A DNA stretch of 41,258 nt from an uncultured Saprospiraceae bacterium (GTDB lineage: Bacteria > Bacteroidota > Bacteroidia > Chitinophagales > Saprospiraceae), in the NCBI GenBank assembly GCA_937921555.1, contig CAKZUV010000252.1, positions 1 to 41,258 of the forward strand, written 5' to 3'. Positions 32,222 through 41,120 of the stretch are shown piece by piece. The translations under genes were made by a program, and so were the position numbers. The notes under the pieces are model-generated. The model worked only from the letters and a program-made list of their open reading frames with translations. It searched no databases and was not told where the DNA came from. Positions within the stretch are counted from its first letter, which is position 1, and the number at the start of each line of letters is the position of its first letter.

Positions 32222-34225
32222 ATGGAATTTATTACCCAATTTTTTTCTGACTGCGTTTTGTACGCACTGGGCTGGACCGTCATTCATTCCCTCTGGCAGG
32301 GCACGCTTCTGGCAGTGCTGCTGTCCGTTTTGATAATGGCGCTGGAAAAACGGTCCGCACGGGTACGTTACGAAGTGGCCTGTGGTGCCCTGTTTACAAT
32401 GCTGATGATGGCAGTGTCTACTTTTATTATTTACCTGGATCAGGATACCAGTTTAATGGAGGTAACCGTTGCGCTGACAAACAGTTTTGTCAGTCCGTCC
32501 GTCACGGTCATCAGCGGAGAGACCAGTTTTTTTCAAAGCAACTTCCAAAATGTTATTGCATTTTTTGATCAGCAGCTGCCGATGATTGTCTATATCTGGC
32601 TGATTGGATTTTTATTTTTTGCGGTGAGAATGGCAGGTGGTTTTATGCAGCTGCGGCAACTGCGACAGCGGGATATTTTTCCAGTGGATCAACTGGTACA
32701 AAATAAATTGAACGGATTGATCCGACGTACGGCGATACGACGATCCGTGCAGGTGATGGAGTCGGCGCTGGTCAAAGTACCGGTGTTATTGGGGCATTTA
32801 AAACCACTCATTTTAATTCCTGTTGGCACCATTAATTTGTTGAGTGCAGAAGAAGTGGAAGCTGTTTTAGCCCACGAACTGGCCCACATTATACGTCGTG
32901 ACTTTTCGATGAATCTATTTTTTACTTTCGTAGAAATACTCTTTTATTATCACCCCGGCGTCTGGCTGATGGCCGCTACGATCCGGACCGAACGGGAAAA
33001 TTGCTGTGACGATACGGCGCTGCTGCTTTGCAAAAAACCAATGGCTTACGCCCGCGCGCTGTACAAACTCGAAGCGGCACACCAATCCACACGATTGCCG
33101 GGACTGGCACTTTCTTTTTCCAGTAAAAAGAAACAGCTTTTACACCGGGTACGCCGTATTTTAAATCAACCACAAAACAAATCCAATATTATGGAAAAAT
33201 TAGCAACCACTATTTTTTTATTATTAACTATAACAATTCTTTCCGTCGGAGCCACTACTCCACTCGATAATATAAAAGCCAATCGGGTAATCAGTACAAG
33301 TCTGGAAACCTTGAGTAATCCAGTTGTTATCGTGGAAGCCAACCGGATTCCTGCGTTGAATATTCATCCTCAGATAATTCTTACAGATACGATTCCCGTT
33401 AAAAAACAGGGTCGTCAAAAAATTATCAAAACGGAAAATGGCCGGGCGATTGAGATAACCACGGAGGACGGACAGATTTCAAATCTGAAAATTGATGGTA
33501 AAGAAATTCCCGCCGAAGAATACGATCAGTACGAAAAACTGGTACAGGATGTAATGGTGGAGTTTGAAAATATTCCAGCACCTCCCACGCCTCCGGCTCC
33601 TTCAGCAGCTCCACCTGCTCCTCCGGCACCACCCAGTGTCAACGAGATAATCATTGTCGATGATGAGGATGTTACTATTTACCAGGATGATTCAAAAAAT
33701 CTATCCGAAGAAGCGCAGGAAAGAATGAAAAACAGAATGGAAGAGCATCAGATAACAATGGAAAAGCATCACAAGAAGATGGAGAAACACCACGAAAAGA
33801 TTAAGGAACACCAGATAAAAATGGCCGAACAACGCGAAGCGATGATGGAAAAACACCACGAAAAAATGGAGGCTCACCGGGAGGAAATGGAAGCCCGACG
33901 GGAAGCAATGGAGGAAAGAAGGCTGGAAATGGAAGTTGAAATGGAAGAAATGGACGAGACGCTCGCATCTTCTCAAATCATCGCAGAAAATATTGGCCGG
34001 GCCAATAATGAAATCAATACAGCTATTGAAGATCAACTGCTCGCAGACGGCCTGATTGACTCCAGGGAAAATTACGCCTTTGAACTCACCGGAAAAAAAC
34101 TGAAAATAAATCGCAAAACACAGTCTGATGCCTTGCACCAAAAGTACAAACAACTGTACGGCGAATTATCCGGCTCCCCTCTTTCAGAAAAAAGTAAACT
34201 GAAAGTAGTGAAAAAGAAAAATTAA
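32222..34225 (+). CDS. M56-family (BlaR1-like) membrane metalloprotease with unusual periplasmic tail
   Basis: A 667-residue integral membrane protease. Hydrophobic segments lie at about 13-42, 48-72, 119-144 and 330-348, with a hydrophobic stretch after the zinc site. The zinc motif HELAH is at 218-222 (VLAHELAHIIRRDF), with downstream Glu259 in ERENCCDD, as in BlaR1/MecR1. BlaR1's penicillin-binding sensor domain is absent. After the last membrane segment come a linker region, a proline-rich stretch (about 450-472) and a helical region (about 506-578) dense in Glu, Met, Arg and His, with repeated EKHHEKM-type units. The ligand is therefore not predictable. Partner of the BlaI repressor, whose stop is three bases upstream. 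Confidence 0.9.
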   Translation: MEFITQFFSDCVLYALGWTVIHSLWQGTLLAVLLSVLIMALEKRSARVRYEVACGALFTMLMMAVSTFIIYLDQDTSLMEVTVALTNSFVSPSVTVISGETSFFQSNFQNVIAFFDQQLPMIVYIWLIGFLFFAVRMAGGFMQLRQLRQRDIFPVDQLVQNKLNGLIRRTAIRRSVQVMESALVKVPVLLGHLKPLILIPVGTINLLSAEEVEAVLAHELAHIIRRDFSMNLFFTFVEILFYYHPGVWLMAATIRTERENCCDDTALLLCKKPMAYARALYKLEAAHQSTRLPGLALSFSSKKKQLLHRVRRILNQPQNKSNIMEKLATTIFLLLTITILSVGATTPLDNIKANRVISTSLETLSNPVVIVEANRIPALNIHPQIILTDTIPVKKQGRQKIIKTENGRAIEITTEDGQISNLKIDGKEIPAEEYDQYEKLVQDVMVEFENIPAPPTPPAPSAAPPAPPAPPSVNEIIIVDDEDVTIYQDDSKNLSEEAQERMKNRMEEHQITMEKHHKKMEKHHEKIKEHQIKMAEQREAMMEKHHEKMEAHREEMEARREAMEERRLEMEVEMEEMDETLASSQIIAENIGRANNEINTAIEDQLLADGLIDSRENYAFELTGKKLKINRKTQSDALHQKYKQLYGELSGSPLSEKSKLKVVKKKN

Positions 34226-34294
34226 AAACGTATATTTATATTTATAATTCACCAGGTTTTGATTTATCAATTACCTATAAAAAAATAGAAAATT

Positions 34295-35605
34295 ATGAAA
34301 GCAGTAAAACTCAATTTATTCTCTTTCGTGATGGTCATGTTACTATGTACGGGCATGCACCACCTGCAGGCACAGCAGGAGATCAACGTGGAGACCGATG
34401 GCAAGACTATCACGATTATTAAAAAATACGTGGACGACGAAGGTATTTCCGTTACCGAAAAAATTGTCAAACAAATAGATGATGCCAACGGATTTGACGT
34501 AGACGATTTTATCTCAGACATGCCGGGCAGTGAAATCAACATCGAAATAATCGAAGAAAATGAAACGGATCTGTTAAACAATAGTCTTAGCCAAATGGAT
34601 CAGTTCATGCTTGGCAAGTCTGGTTGTAGTACCAAGCCAATAAGAAGGTCCATCAACGACAAAGGCAAACTCGGTGTTTACCTTGATACCCACGCGAACC
34701 CCAAAGAGGGCGTCCGCATCGAATCCGTGGTAAAAGGCGGTGCCGCTGAAGGAATCGGGATGCAGGCAGGAGATATTATTTTAGCCATTAATGGTACAAA
34801 AACAAATGGCCACTCGGCTCTTACCGCAGCCATGCGGAATCATAAAATTGACGATGTGGTAAAAGTCGATTACCAGCGTGATGAAGCTTTCTTTCAATCG
34901 GAAATAACACTGAAAGGTCATATCCGTCCCGAAAGAAGAATCCGCTACGCCTATGATTACATCTCCCCTTCCGACCGCAGTTACTACAAGAAAGATCCCT
35001 GTAAACCATTCATCGGAGTCACCTTGAGTACCCGAGGAGAAAATGGCGTACCTGTTCACAACGTCATTGAAGATACACCCGCTTCGGAGGTAGCGCTGAA
35101 AAAGGGAGATCGTATTACCTCCATCGACGGGACTTCCGTTACTACCCAATCCGAAATTGTCCGGTTGCGTGATCTGCACAAAGCTGGCGATTATTTCACC
35201 ATCGGGTATCTGCGCGATGGCCAGGAATATGAAGTGGAAGCACAATTTAATGCTTGCGAAACGGAGACCACCGACGACGAGAAAGAAACAATTGCGGATA
35301 TCACCCCGGCGGATGTAAAACCCATCGTAACAAATGATCTGCAACTCGAATCCATCTCGGCTTTCCCAAATCCTACCTCGGGTAGAATTACCTTGCAATT
35401 CAAAGGCGAGGCTGTTCCAACGACCATCCGGCTAACGGATGCACTAGGTAAGGTATTGATGACCGAACAATTACAGGATTTCCCCGGAGAATATAACGAC
35501 CGGATTAATCTTTCTAATTACCCTTCCGGAATTTATAATATCACCATCACTCAGGACAACAAGTCTTATAATGAAAGAATTGTTCTTAACGGAAATCGTA
35601 CATAA
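34295..35605 (+). CDS. Secreted two-PDZ protein with T9SS type A sorting domain
   Basis: A 436-residue protein with a signal peptide (1-26, ending HHLQAQ). An acidic N-terminal region (27-115) resembles the 'KTITIIKKYVDDEG' type of segment. Two PDZ domains follow: about 128-213 (GKLGVYLDTHA, GGAAEGIGMQAGDIILAING) and about 238-322 (FIGVTLSTRGENGVPV, TPASEVALKKGDRITSIDG). No trypsin-like or other protease domain is present, so these are binding modules. The C-terminal 85 residues (SAFPNPTSGRITLQF to RIVLNGNRT) are a T9SS type A signal. It lies 69 bases after the M56 gene with no terminator, so it probably belongs to the blaI operon. Confidence 0.85.
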   Translation: MKAVKLNLFSFVMVMLLCTGMHHLQAQQEINVETDGKTITIIKKYVDDEGISVTEKIVKQIDDANGFDVDDFISDMPGSEINIEIIEENETDLLNNSLSQMDQFMLGKSGCSTKPIRRSINDKGKLGVYLDTHANPKEGVRIESVVKGGAAEGIGMQAGDIILAINGTKTNGHSALTAAMRNHKIDDVVKVDYQRDEAFFQSEITLKGHIRPERRIRYAYDYISPSDRSYYKKDPCKPFIGVTLSTRGENGVPVHNVIEDTPASEVALKKGDRITSIDGTSVTTQSEIVRLRDLHKAGDYFTIGYLRDGQEYEVEAQFNACETETTDDEKETIADITPADVKPIVTNDLQLESISAFPNPTSGRITLQFKGEAVPTTIRLTDALGKVLMTEQLQDFPGEYNDRINLSNYPSGIYNITITQDNKSYNERIVLNGNRT

Positions 35606-35653
35606 ATTTTATGTGAAATTACGATGTAACAAACGGTGATTTTTTATAAAAAA

Positions 35654-35683
35654 AGGCCAGCTTGAAATTCATCAAGCTGGCCT
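35654..35683. terminator. Bidirectional intrinsic terminator between two PDZ genes
   Basis: A 12-bp stem, AGGCCAGCTTGA with its complement, and a 6-base loop, flanked by A-run and T-run (35685-35692). It separates convergent genes and should stop transcription in both directions. Confidence 0.9.
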
Positions 35684-35732
35684 CTTTTTTTTAACCCGGG
35701 ACTAAATTATAAACCGGGACTTCATTTCAATA

Positions 35733-36659
35733 TTATTTTGCATTTTGTAAAATCACCTTTTCGGTACGGCTTTCTCCACCGTGGACAATTTGCAGGAAAT
35801 AAATTCCGGAAGCTCTTCCCGTCAGATCAATGACTTCGTCGAAGTAACCCGCGAATTTTTCTTCTGAATTTTTATAAATTAATCTCCCCGCTACGTCCGT
35901 AAGCCGTAAAGCAAAACTTCCGTCCATTTCAGAACTATATTTCACCCGGGCAATTCCCGTAGTTGGATTAGGAAATACTTCCAGTTCACCCGGCAGTAAA
36001 TCATCCGTCGCAATAGTAGCGGGCAGTTCAGTCGCCGAACCATCACAACAAACAGTCCAGACGGTATTTTTTTGAATTTTATAACCCAATACAACAGATA
36101 ACAATTCTGCTCTTCCATTTCGGATAATGTCTACATCCAGGGCATCGCCCGCTTCGTACGCGTTGATGGTCGTATGCAGGTCACAGCCGGAATAAACCGT
36201 TTCGCCTTCGATGTTGGTAATAATATCGCCGGGTAAAATGCCCGTTTCGGCGGCAGCCGAGCCAGCAATCGTTCGCTGTACTTCCACGCCGGAAATCTTC
36301 GTTGCCGGAATGGTCGCTACGCCCATTAAAGGTAATTTTTTTACATCAGTTGTTTTTTCACAAAAATCATAACACTGACCATCCCAGTCCGCTTTGTTAA
36401 AAGAGACCCGTACCACTTCGGTATCGCGAACGATGGTTCCCCGGATTTTTATATCGGCCTTATCTCCGTGCTTACGCAAATAGTCTCCCAGATCGAATGC
36501 TTTCGCTTCTTCTCCCAGCAAACGCTGATAAGTAGTTTGGGAATTCAGGGTCGCTTTGGACGTAATAGAAATTCTGGCGGAATGGATTTTTTCGGATTGT
36601 GCCGTAGATAATTGGGCAATGATAAGTAAGATCAGGGTATAAAAGTACTTCGACTTCAT
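35733..36659 (-). CDS. Secreted one-PDZ protein with T9SS type A sorting domain
   Basis: A 308-residue relative of the convergent two-PDZ protein. Signal peptide 1-20 (YTLILLIIAQLSTAQ). One PDZ domain at about 110-195 (LMGVATIPATKISGVEVQ, GSAAAETGILPGDIITNIEG). The N-terminal region differs from the other PDZ protein and contains a CYDFC pair. The T9SS type A domain runs from about 228 (EVFPNPTTGIARVKYS) to the end (RTEKVILQNAK). No protease domain. The similarity in architecture suggests duplication or functional pairing with the neighbouring protein; no BlaI-type operator is seen in its upstream region, so its regulation is likely separate. Confidence 0.82.
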   Translation of the reverse strand: MKSKYFYTLILLIIAQLSTAQSEKIHSARISITSKATLNSQTTYQRLLGEEAKAFDLGDYLRKHGDKADIKIRGTIVRDTEVVRVSFNKADWDGQCYDFCEKTTDVKKLPLMGVATIPATKISGVEVQRTIAGSAAAETGILPGDIITNIEGETVYSGCDLHTTINAYEAGDALDVDIIRNGRAELLSVVLGYKIQKNTVWTVCCDGSATELPATIATDDLLPGELEVFPNPTTGIARVKYSSEMDGSFALRLTDVAGRLIYKNSEEKFAGYFDEVIDLTGRASGIYFLQIVHGGESRTEKVILQNAK

Positions 36660-36791
36660 GTTCTCTAGTGTTTAAATATGAATAAGAGTTGGTCTTGTGG
36701 TTATCCTTAACCATACAATTGCTATTCCAAAAAGCCGATTTTAAGAATTTTTTAAAGATTATTGAGCACTAAAAAATATTGACTAAGCTAT

Positions 36792-37592
36792 TCAGGGATG
36801 AATCTGCAAATGAATGTGATCGTCGTGGCGAACAGCCCGGCAGCCATGAAACCTAATTCGGCTATCAGTCATTTTCAGGCGGGATTTCAGGTGAGGTTCA
36901 ATAAAAATTTTTTGAATGGATTTATTTTCCAGTAAAGCTTCGATCAGGGCTTTGGTTCCTTTTTCAGAAAAGTTTAATTCCGTATTGACCGCTCCAAAAC
37001 TGAAATATTTTGAATAATCATATTGAAGATATCCGGCTTTTTTACATCTTTGAGTTTGATTTATTTCGCCGTTTTGGGGAGGTACATATATACCATACCC
37101 CGTACGGGATTTTTTGGCGGGAATGATAGCTCCTTCTTTGTCTTCGTATACCAAAGCCAGGTCTAGCTTCCGGCCATCGTCGTGGCTTAGATGGGGCAGC
37201 AATGGAAATCCGTTAATAAATGGAAAATTAGCATCCAGATAAATTATTTGAATGCCAAACGGTTTTATCTTTTTTGCGGAAGTTATCAACAAGTTATTCA
37301 CTGCTGGCCGAACGTAGTTTCTGTTCGTAAAAACGGTAAACCACGTGGCGGGCCTGATCTGCTCTGTATGTTGCACGGGTTCCCTTCCAAAAATAGGCGC
37401 CACTTGCGGAATGATTCCAAAAGTGGCGATCAAATACAGGGTTAATGATAATACTATTTTTTTCCAGCGTCGCTGCCAGCCAAAAATCCGGGCCAGCAAT
37501 ATCGCCAGTAGCATCACTACGCCACCGACTTGCGTTAGCAGCGTCAGAAAAAGTACCAGCAGAACAATTAACGTCCATTTTATCATTAGCAA
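36792..37592 (-). CDS. Membrane-anchored LAS-type (MepA-like) metallopeptidase candidate
   Basis: A 266-residue protein with two N-terminal membrane segments (about 5-38 and 45-65) and an extracytoplasmic domain. Two motifs match the LAS metallopeptidases (lysostaphin, D-Ala-D-Ala carboxypeptidase, sonic hedgehog): HDDGRKLD (His-x6-Asp with Gly at +3, as in the SHQTGLDVD of MepA) and a C-terminal DDHIHLQI with the HxH-type second zinc site. The family cleaves peptidoglycan cross-links. The sequence between is divergent and lacks other MepA landmarks, so the assignment rests on the zinc motifs. Two consecutive in-frame ATGs occur at 37592 and 37586; either may be the start. Confidence 0.6.
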   Translation of the reverse strand: MLMIKWTLIVLLVLFLTLLTQVGGVVMLLAILLARIFGWQRRWKKIVLSLTLYLIATFGIIPQVAPIFGREPVQHTEQIRPATWFTVFTNRNYVRPAVNNLLITSAKKIKPFGIQIIYLDANFPFINGFPLLPHLSHDDGRKLDLALVYEDKEGAIIPAKKSRTGYGIYVPPQNGEINQTQRCKKAGYLQYDYSKYFSFGAVNTELNFSEKGTKALIEALLENKSIQKIFIEPHLKSRLKMTDSRIRFHGCRAVRHDDHIHLQIHP

Positions 37593-38031
37593 TTATTTAA
37601 AAACATACAATGAGGCTCCCCGACACAAGTCGTCGGGGTATCGCTCAAAGCTAAACACCGTTAATCGGTAAATTTGTTAATCTGTCCCGCTGACGTGTGC
37701 ATCCAAGGCAGCGCCTCGTAGAATTCTTATTGATTAAATATAGCAAGAAAAGATTGTATAGTCAGGGTCTGTTCAATTAACTGTGTCTGAACTAATACCT
37801 CTGCATTATGTATTGAGTGACCAATAACTAATAAACGGATTAAGTAACGATCAATTTATATAAAAATAAATAAAAACAGGGGATGAAGCATAACGAAGCA
37901 GACACCGTTTAATATATTCCTATAGCCACCATTTCAGATCACAATACCATCCGGAAATTCTCACTATAACCATCTTTTATTTGACCTGTTTTATGTATCT
38001 TGTCAAATTTCACTAAAATAAAAATACGTCA
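37593..38031. other. 439-base divergent intergenic region
   Basis: It contains the GC-rich hairpin CCCCGAC/GTCGGGG (37618-37638) and TAAGTAACGATCAA at 37841-37854, which matches the outer end of the family 1 MITE-like element plus its TAA flank but has no partner end within 160 bases. No promoter with both conserved boxes was found for the TonB receptor, and no gene is evident. Confidence 0.5.
37841..37854. repeat. Solo end of the family 1 palindromic element (possible)
   Basis: TAAGTAACGATCAA is identical to the TAA flank plus terminal repeat of the elements at 23973 and 41121. The rest of the element is absent, so it may be a remnant or a chance match. Confidence 0.35.
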
Positions 38032-40875
38032 ATGTATCCAACGAACCGGCTACTACTTATCTGTCTATTCTGGATGATCATTTTTCAGCTCCAGGCACAA
38101 TCTATCTCCGGAATTATCACTACCGAAAACGGAGAAGGTATCGAAAACGTACTGGTACAACTACAAGGCAGCAGCAAAGCAACAATCACAGATCAGGCGG
38201 GAAAATTTGTCCTGACAGATTTATCCGGCGGCACCCAGATTCTGCAAATTCAGCGAATCGGTTACGCAGCGTGCGCGGACACCCTTTTACTCAACGGCGC
38301 GGACTTGTCCGTTAACCTGACACTGAAGCCCGACCCACTCGATCTACAGAGTGTTGTTGTCACCGGGACGTACCAGGCCGATACTAAAATTGACGCACCT
38401 GTTTCGATCACCACCCTATCGACCAAAGATATCAGTATCCGCAATGCGCGGGGCACGGCCGATCTCCTCAAAGCAATTCCCGGCGTCTATGTGGACGCCA
38501 GTGCCGGAGAAATCTATACGCGGATCTATACGCGTGGCGTCGCATCTTCGGCGGAGGATGACCTGGGCTGGTACTATGTTTCTCTACAGGAAGATGGCCT
38601 GCCGGTCACCCTGGTTCAGTACTCCTATTATAGTCCGGATTTATTTCACCGTTCTGATCTGACAACCCAGCGGGTAGAAGCCATTCGTGGAGGTAGTGCA
38701 GCCATCACGGGTATCAACGCGCCGGGTGGTATTTTTAATTTTATTGCCAAAAAAGGAAACAGCAACCACCGCAATCAACTGGAAACGACGGTTGGTTTAC
38801 AGGGAGACAATAACCTATTGGGTCGGCTGGACGGTAATTTTAGTGGCCCGTTGGGCAAAAAAAACTGGGCGTATAATATTGGTGGATTTTACCGGTACGA
38901 TCAGGGGCCCCGCAATACGGATTATCCGTGGGCCAAAGGCGGACAACTCAAAGCCAATGTTTCCAAAACGTATCCGGAAGGACAACTTAATTTTTACGTA
39001 AAATATTTGAATGATCAAACCAACCGCTACCTCGGACTGGCTGCTACCGACTGGGATGATCCGCAGCCGGCTTTTGGTCAGAATTTTAATACTACCGCTT
39101 TGTTACTGCCGGGTGTTTCCGGTGAGCTTCCGGACCCACGCGACAGATTTGACGAAGAGCGTCCACAGACTCGTTCTTATAATTCGGCGGATGGAGTTCG
39201 TACCAAAGATTTTGCGGCCGGTTTTTATCTGACCAATCAATTGAAGTCGGGATGGATCATAGAAAACCGGTTTAAAGCGAGTATTAAATCGGCCAACTGG
39301 CAAAATACAATTTCCAGTGTCCGGCTGGGCCTCGATAATTTTATCACTTATTTTCTAGGTAATGATTTTGATTCATTTGGTCAGGTCGTTTTTCGTGATC
39401 CAGCCACGGGAGCCGAACGCGCCCTGGTTAATAATTTGGGGGCACTTAATATTTTTAGTGGAATGCCTCCCTCCTTCGAATATTTGACCGAAGACCGGTT
39501 GCCCAACGACGCAGTACTGGGAACCGCCCTCTGGCACAAACTCGACAAAGTTACGGATCTGATGTACAAAGTAAATGTCAAAAGGGACTGGAATCAACAT
39601 CGTCTGAATCTTAGTTTATTTGCCGGACATTCCGCCGTCAACTCATTTACGCAGGGAAGTTTTGCGTACGCAACTTATGAGAATGAACCAGAGATGTTGC
39701 AGGTAACACTCGAGAATCCGGGCGCACCGATCATCCAGCTTTCTGACGATCAAGGACTGGCAAACTATGGCGGTCTCTTTTATAACAATGTCCTGTCGGA
39801 CGTTGCACAAGTTCAGTTATCAGCCAGTGACACCTGGCAGATAACGCCGGCGCTGCGCCTTGATTTTGGTGGAAGTTTTGAATACATCAATCACACGGGC
39901 GTAAAGGACCGGGCCAATCGTACTAACAGACCAGGTGGACAGGATGATGATTTAAATACAGCCTACGACAATTTCACACTGGTCCCCGAACTCGTCAAAG
40001 ATTCTTTTGACTTTTCTTATACTTTTCTCAATTTGTCATTAGGTGCTAATTATAAACTGGACGCACAACGTGCTATTTTCGGACGTTTTACCCACAGTAA
40101 TAAAGCGCCTGAACTGAATTATTATTTTAATAATTTTGACAATATACCCATCGACCAAAAAGGAAGCGTTCAGGAGATCACGCAGGCTGAACTGGGTTTT
40201 AAGCAAAAAAATAAAAACATCAGTATTTTTGCAACTGCCTTCTGGAGTCAGCTAAATAATATAGGTTTTTCAGAATTTGTCTTTGACCAATCAGGAATGG
40301 AAGGTATCTTTTTCACCCCCGAACAAATCAATAAAACAACAACTGTTGGCTTAGAACTGGAAACCGCCTGGCAACCTTTACCCGCTTTGAGTTTTCGATT
40401 TTTAACTACTTTGCAAAATGCCACGGCTACCAAATTTACGGTTTATGATACAGCCGGTAGTTTTGAAACGGAAGACGATCAGATTCTGGATTACTCCGGG
40501 AATGAATTGCCTCACCAACCTAAATTAACACTGGAGTTTATTCCAACTTATCAAATTAAAAATTATCAATTGTTTACCGCGTGGCGTTACCTTGGTGAGC
40601 GGCAAGCCAACGTCGCCAACGCACACCAGCTTCCCGGTTTTAGCACCTTCAGAGCCGGTATAAGTGGTCAGTTATCCAGACATATTTCGATGTCGCTGAT
40701 TTGTAACAACTTATTGAACAGTACCGGACTGATGTACTCGTTTGGTCTGAATGAATTTGGCAGTAGTTCCAACGCGGCAACGCAGGAGTTTGTCGCTGAA
40801 AATCCGGAGGCTAGCTTTATGGTTGTTCCGGTGCTGCCAAGGACGGTGGTGCTGAAGGTGGGGTATGCATTTTAA
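38032..40875 (+). CDS. TonB-dependent outer-membrane receptor
   Basis: A 947-residue outer-membrane receptor. Signal peptide 1-23 (LLLICLFWMIIFQLQAQ). A CarboxypepD-regulatory-like domain at about 24-110 (ISGIITTENGEGIENVLVQLQ, core TENGEGIENVLVQLQG) is followed by a TonB box-like region and the plug (PVSITTLSTKDISI, ADLLKAIPGVYVD, RVEAIRGGSAAITGINAPGGIFNFI), then a beta-barrel of about 700 residues ending in the aromatic VVLKVGYAF. SusC-type receptors are longer and usually sit with SusD; no susD gene is adjacent. The plug wording is closer to siderophore/iron-type receptors (FecA-like), but the ligand is unknown. It appears monocistronic. Confidence 0.92.
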   Translation: MYPTNRLLLICLFWMIIFQLQAQSISGIITTENGEGIENVLVQLQGSSKATITDQAGKFVLTDLSGGTQILQIQRIGYAACADTLLLNGADLSVNLTLKPDPLDLQSVVVTGTYQADTKIDAPVSITTLSTKDISIRNARGTADLLKAIPGVYVDASAGEIYTRIYTRGVASSAEDDLGWYYVSLQEDGLPVTLVQYSYYSPDLFHRSDLTTQRVEAIRGGSAAITGINAPGGIFNFIAKKGNSNHRNQLETTVGLQGDNNLLGRLDGNFSGPLGKKNWAYNIGGFYRYDQGPRNTDYPWAKGGQLKANVSKTYPEGQLNFYVKYLNDQTNRYLGLAATDWDDPQPAFGQNFNTTALLLPGVSGELPDPRDRFDEERPQTRSYNSADGVRTKDFAAGFYLTNQLKSGWIIENRFKASIKSANWQNTISSVRLGLDNFITYFLGNDFDSFGQVVFRDPATGAERALVNNLGALNIFSGMPPSFEYLTEDRLPNDAVLGTALWHKLDKVTDLMYKVNVKRDWNQHRLNLSLFAGHSAVNSFTQGSFAYATYENEPEMLQVTLENPGAPIIQLSDDQGLANYGGLFYNNVLSDVAQVQLSASDTWQITPALRLDFGGSFEYINHTGVKDRANRTNRPGGQDDDLNTAYDNFTLVPELVKDSFDFSYTFLNLSLGANYKLDAQRAIFGRFTHSNKAPELNYYFNNFDNIPIDQKGSVQEITQAELGFKQKNKNISIFATAFWSQLNNIGFSEFVFDQSGMEGIFFTPEQINKTTTVGLELETAWQPLPALSFRFLTTLQNATATKFTVYDTAGSFETEDDQILDYSGNELPHQPKLTLEFIPTYQIKNYQLFTAWRYLGERQANVANAHQLPGFSTFRAGISGQLSRHISMSLICNNLLNSTGLMYSFGLNEFGSSSNAATQEFVAENPEASFMVVPVLPRTVVLKVGYAF

Positions 40876-40986
40876 GATAGGTTGTTGGCCAGGTTTTTCA
40901 TTAAAAAATGGCTGCATATTAGATTTTATTTACGACTGATCCTTTTTGAAATTTCATCAGCGCTGATGTATTTATTTTACAAATTC

Positions 40987-41080
40987 GCTCTTCAAAAAAT
41001 AATGCGATCCCGTTGGGATCGATCAAACGCGGGGCCTCGAATCTCGGCTAACATAATTTGATCCCGCTGGGATCATTCCG
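40987..41080. repeat. GATCCC doublet repeat, copy B
   Basis: Palindromes GATCCCGTTGGGATC (41006-41020) and GATCCCGCTGGGATC (41060-41074), with the CCTCGAATCTCGGCTAACAT spacer. Same order and orientation as the copy at 19805-19896, with only a few differences over about 93 bases. Confidence 0.8.
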
Positions 41081-41120
41081 TAAATGTGCGTTGGGGAACT
41101 GCCATTTTTTTTTGAATTTA

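Noticed and set aside
33701-34153. 150-codon minus-strand frame rich in Phe, His and Leu
   Set aside because: Shadow of the Glu/His/Met-rich repeat of the M56 protease on the other strand.
31826-34225. Beta-lactam resistance operon
   Set aside because: BlaI and an M56 protease are present, but there is no penicillin-binding sensor domain on the protease and no beta-lactamase gene nearby.
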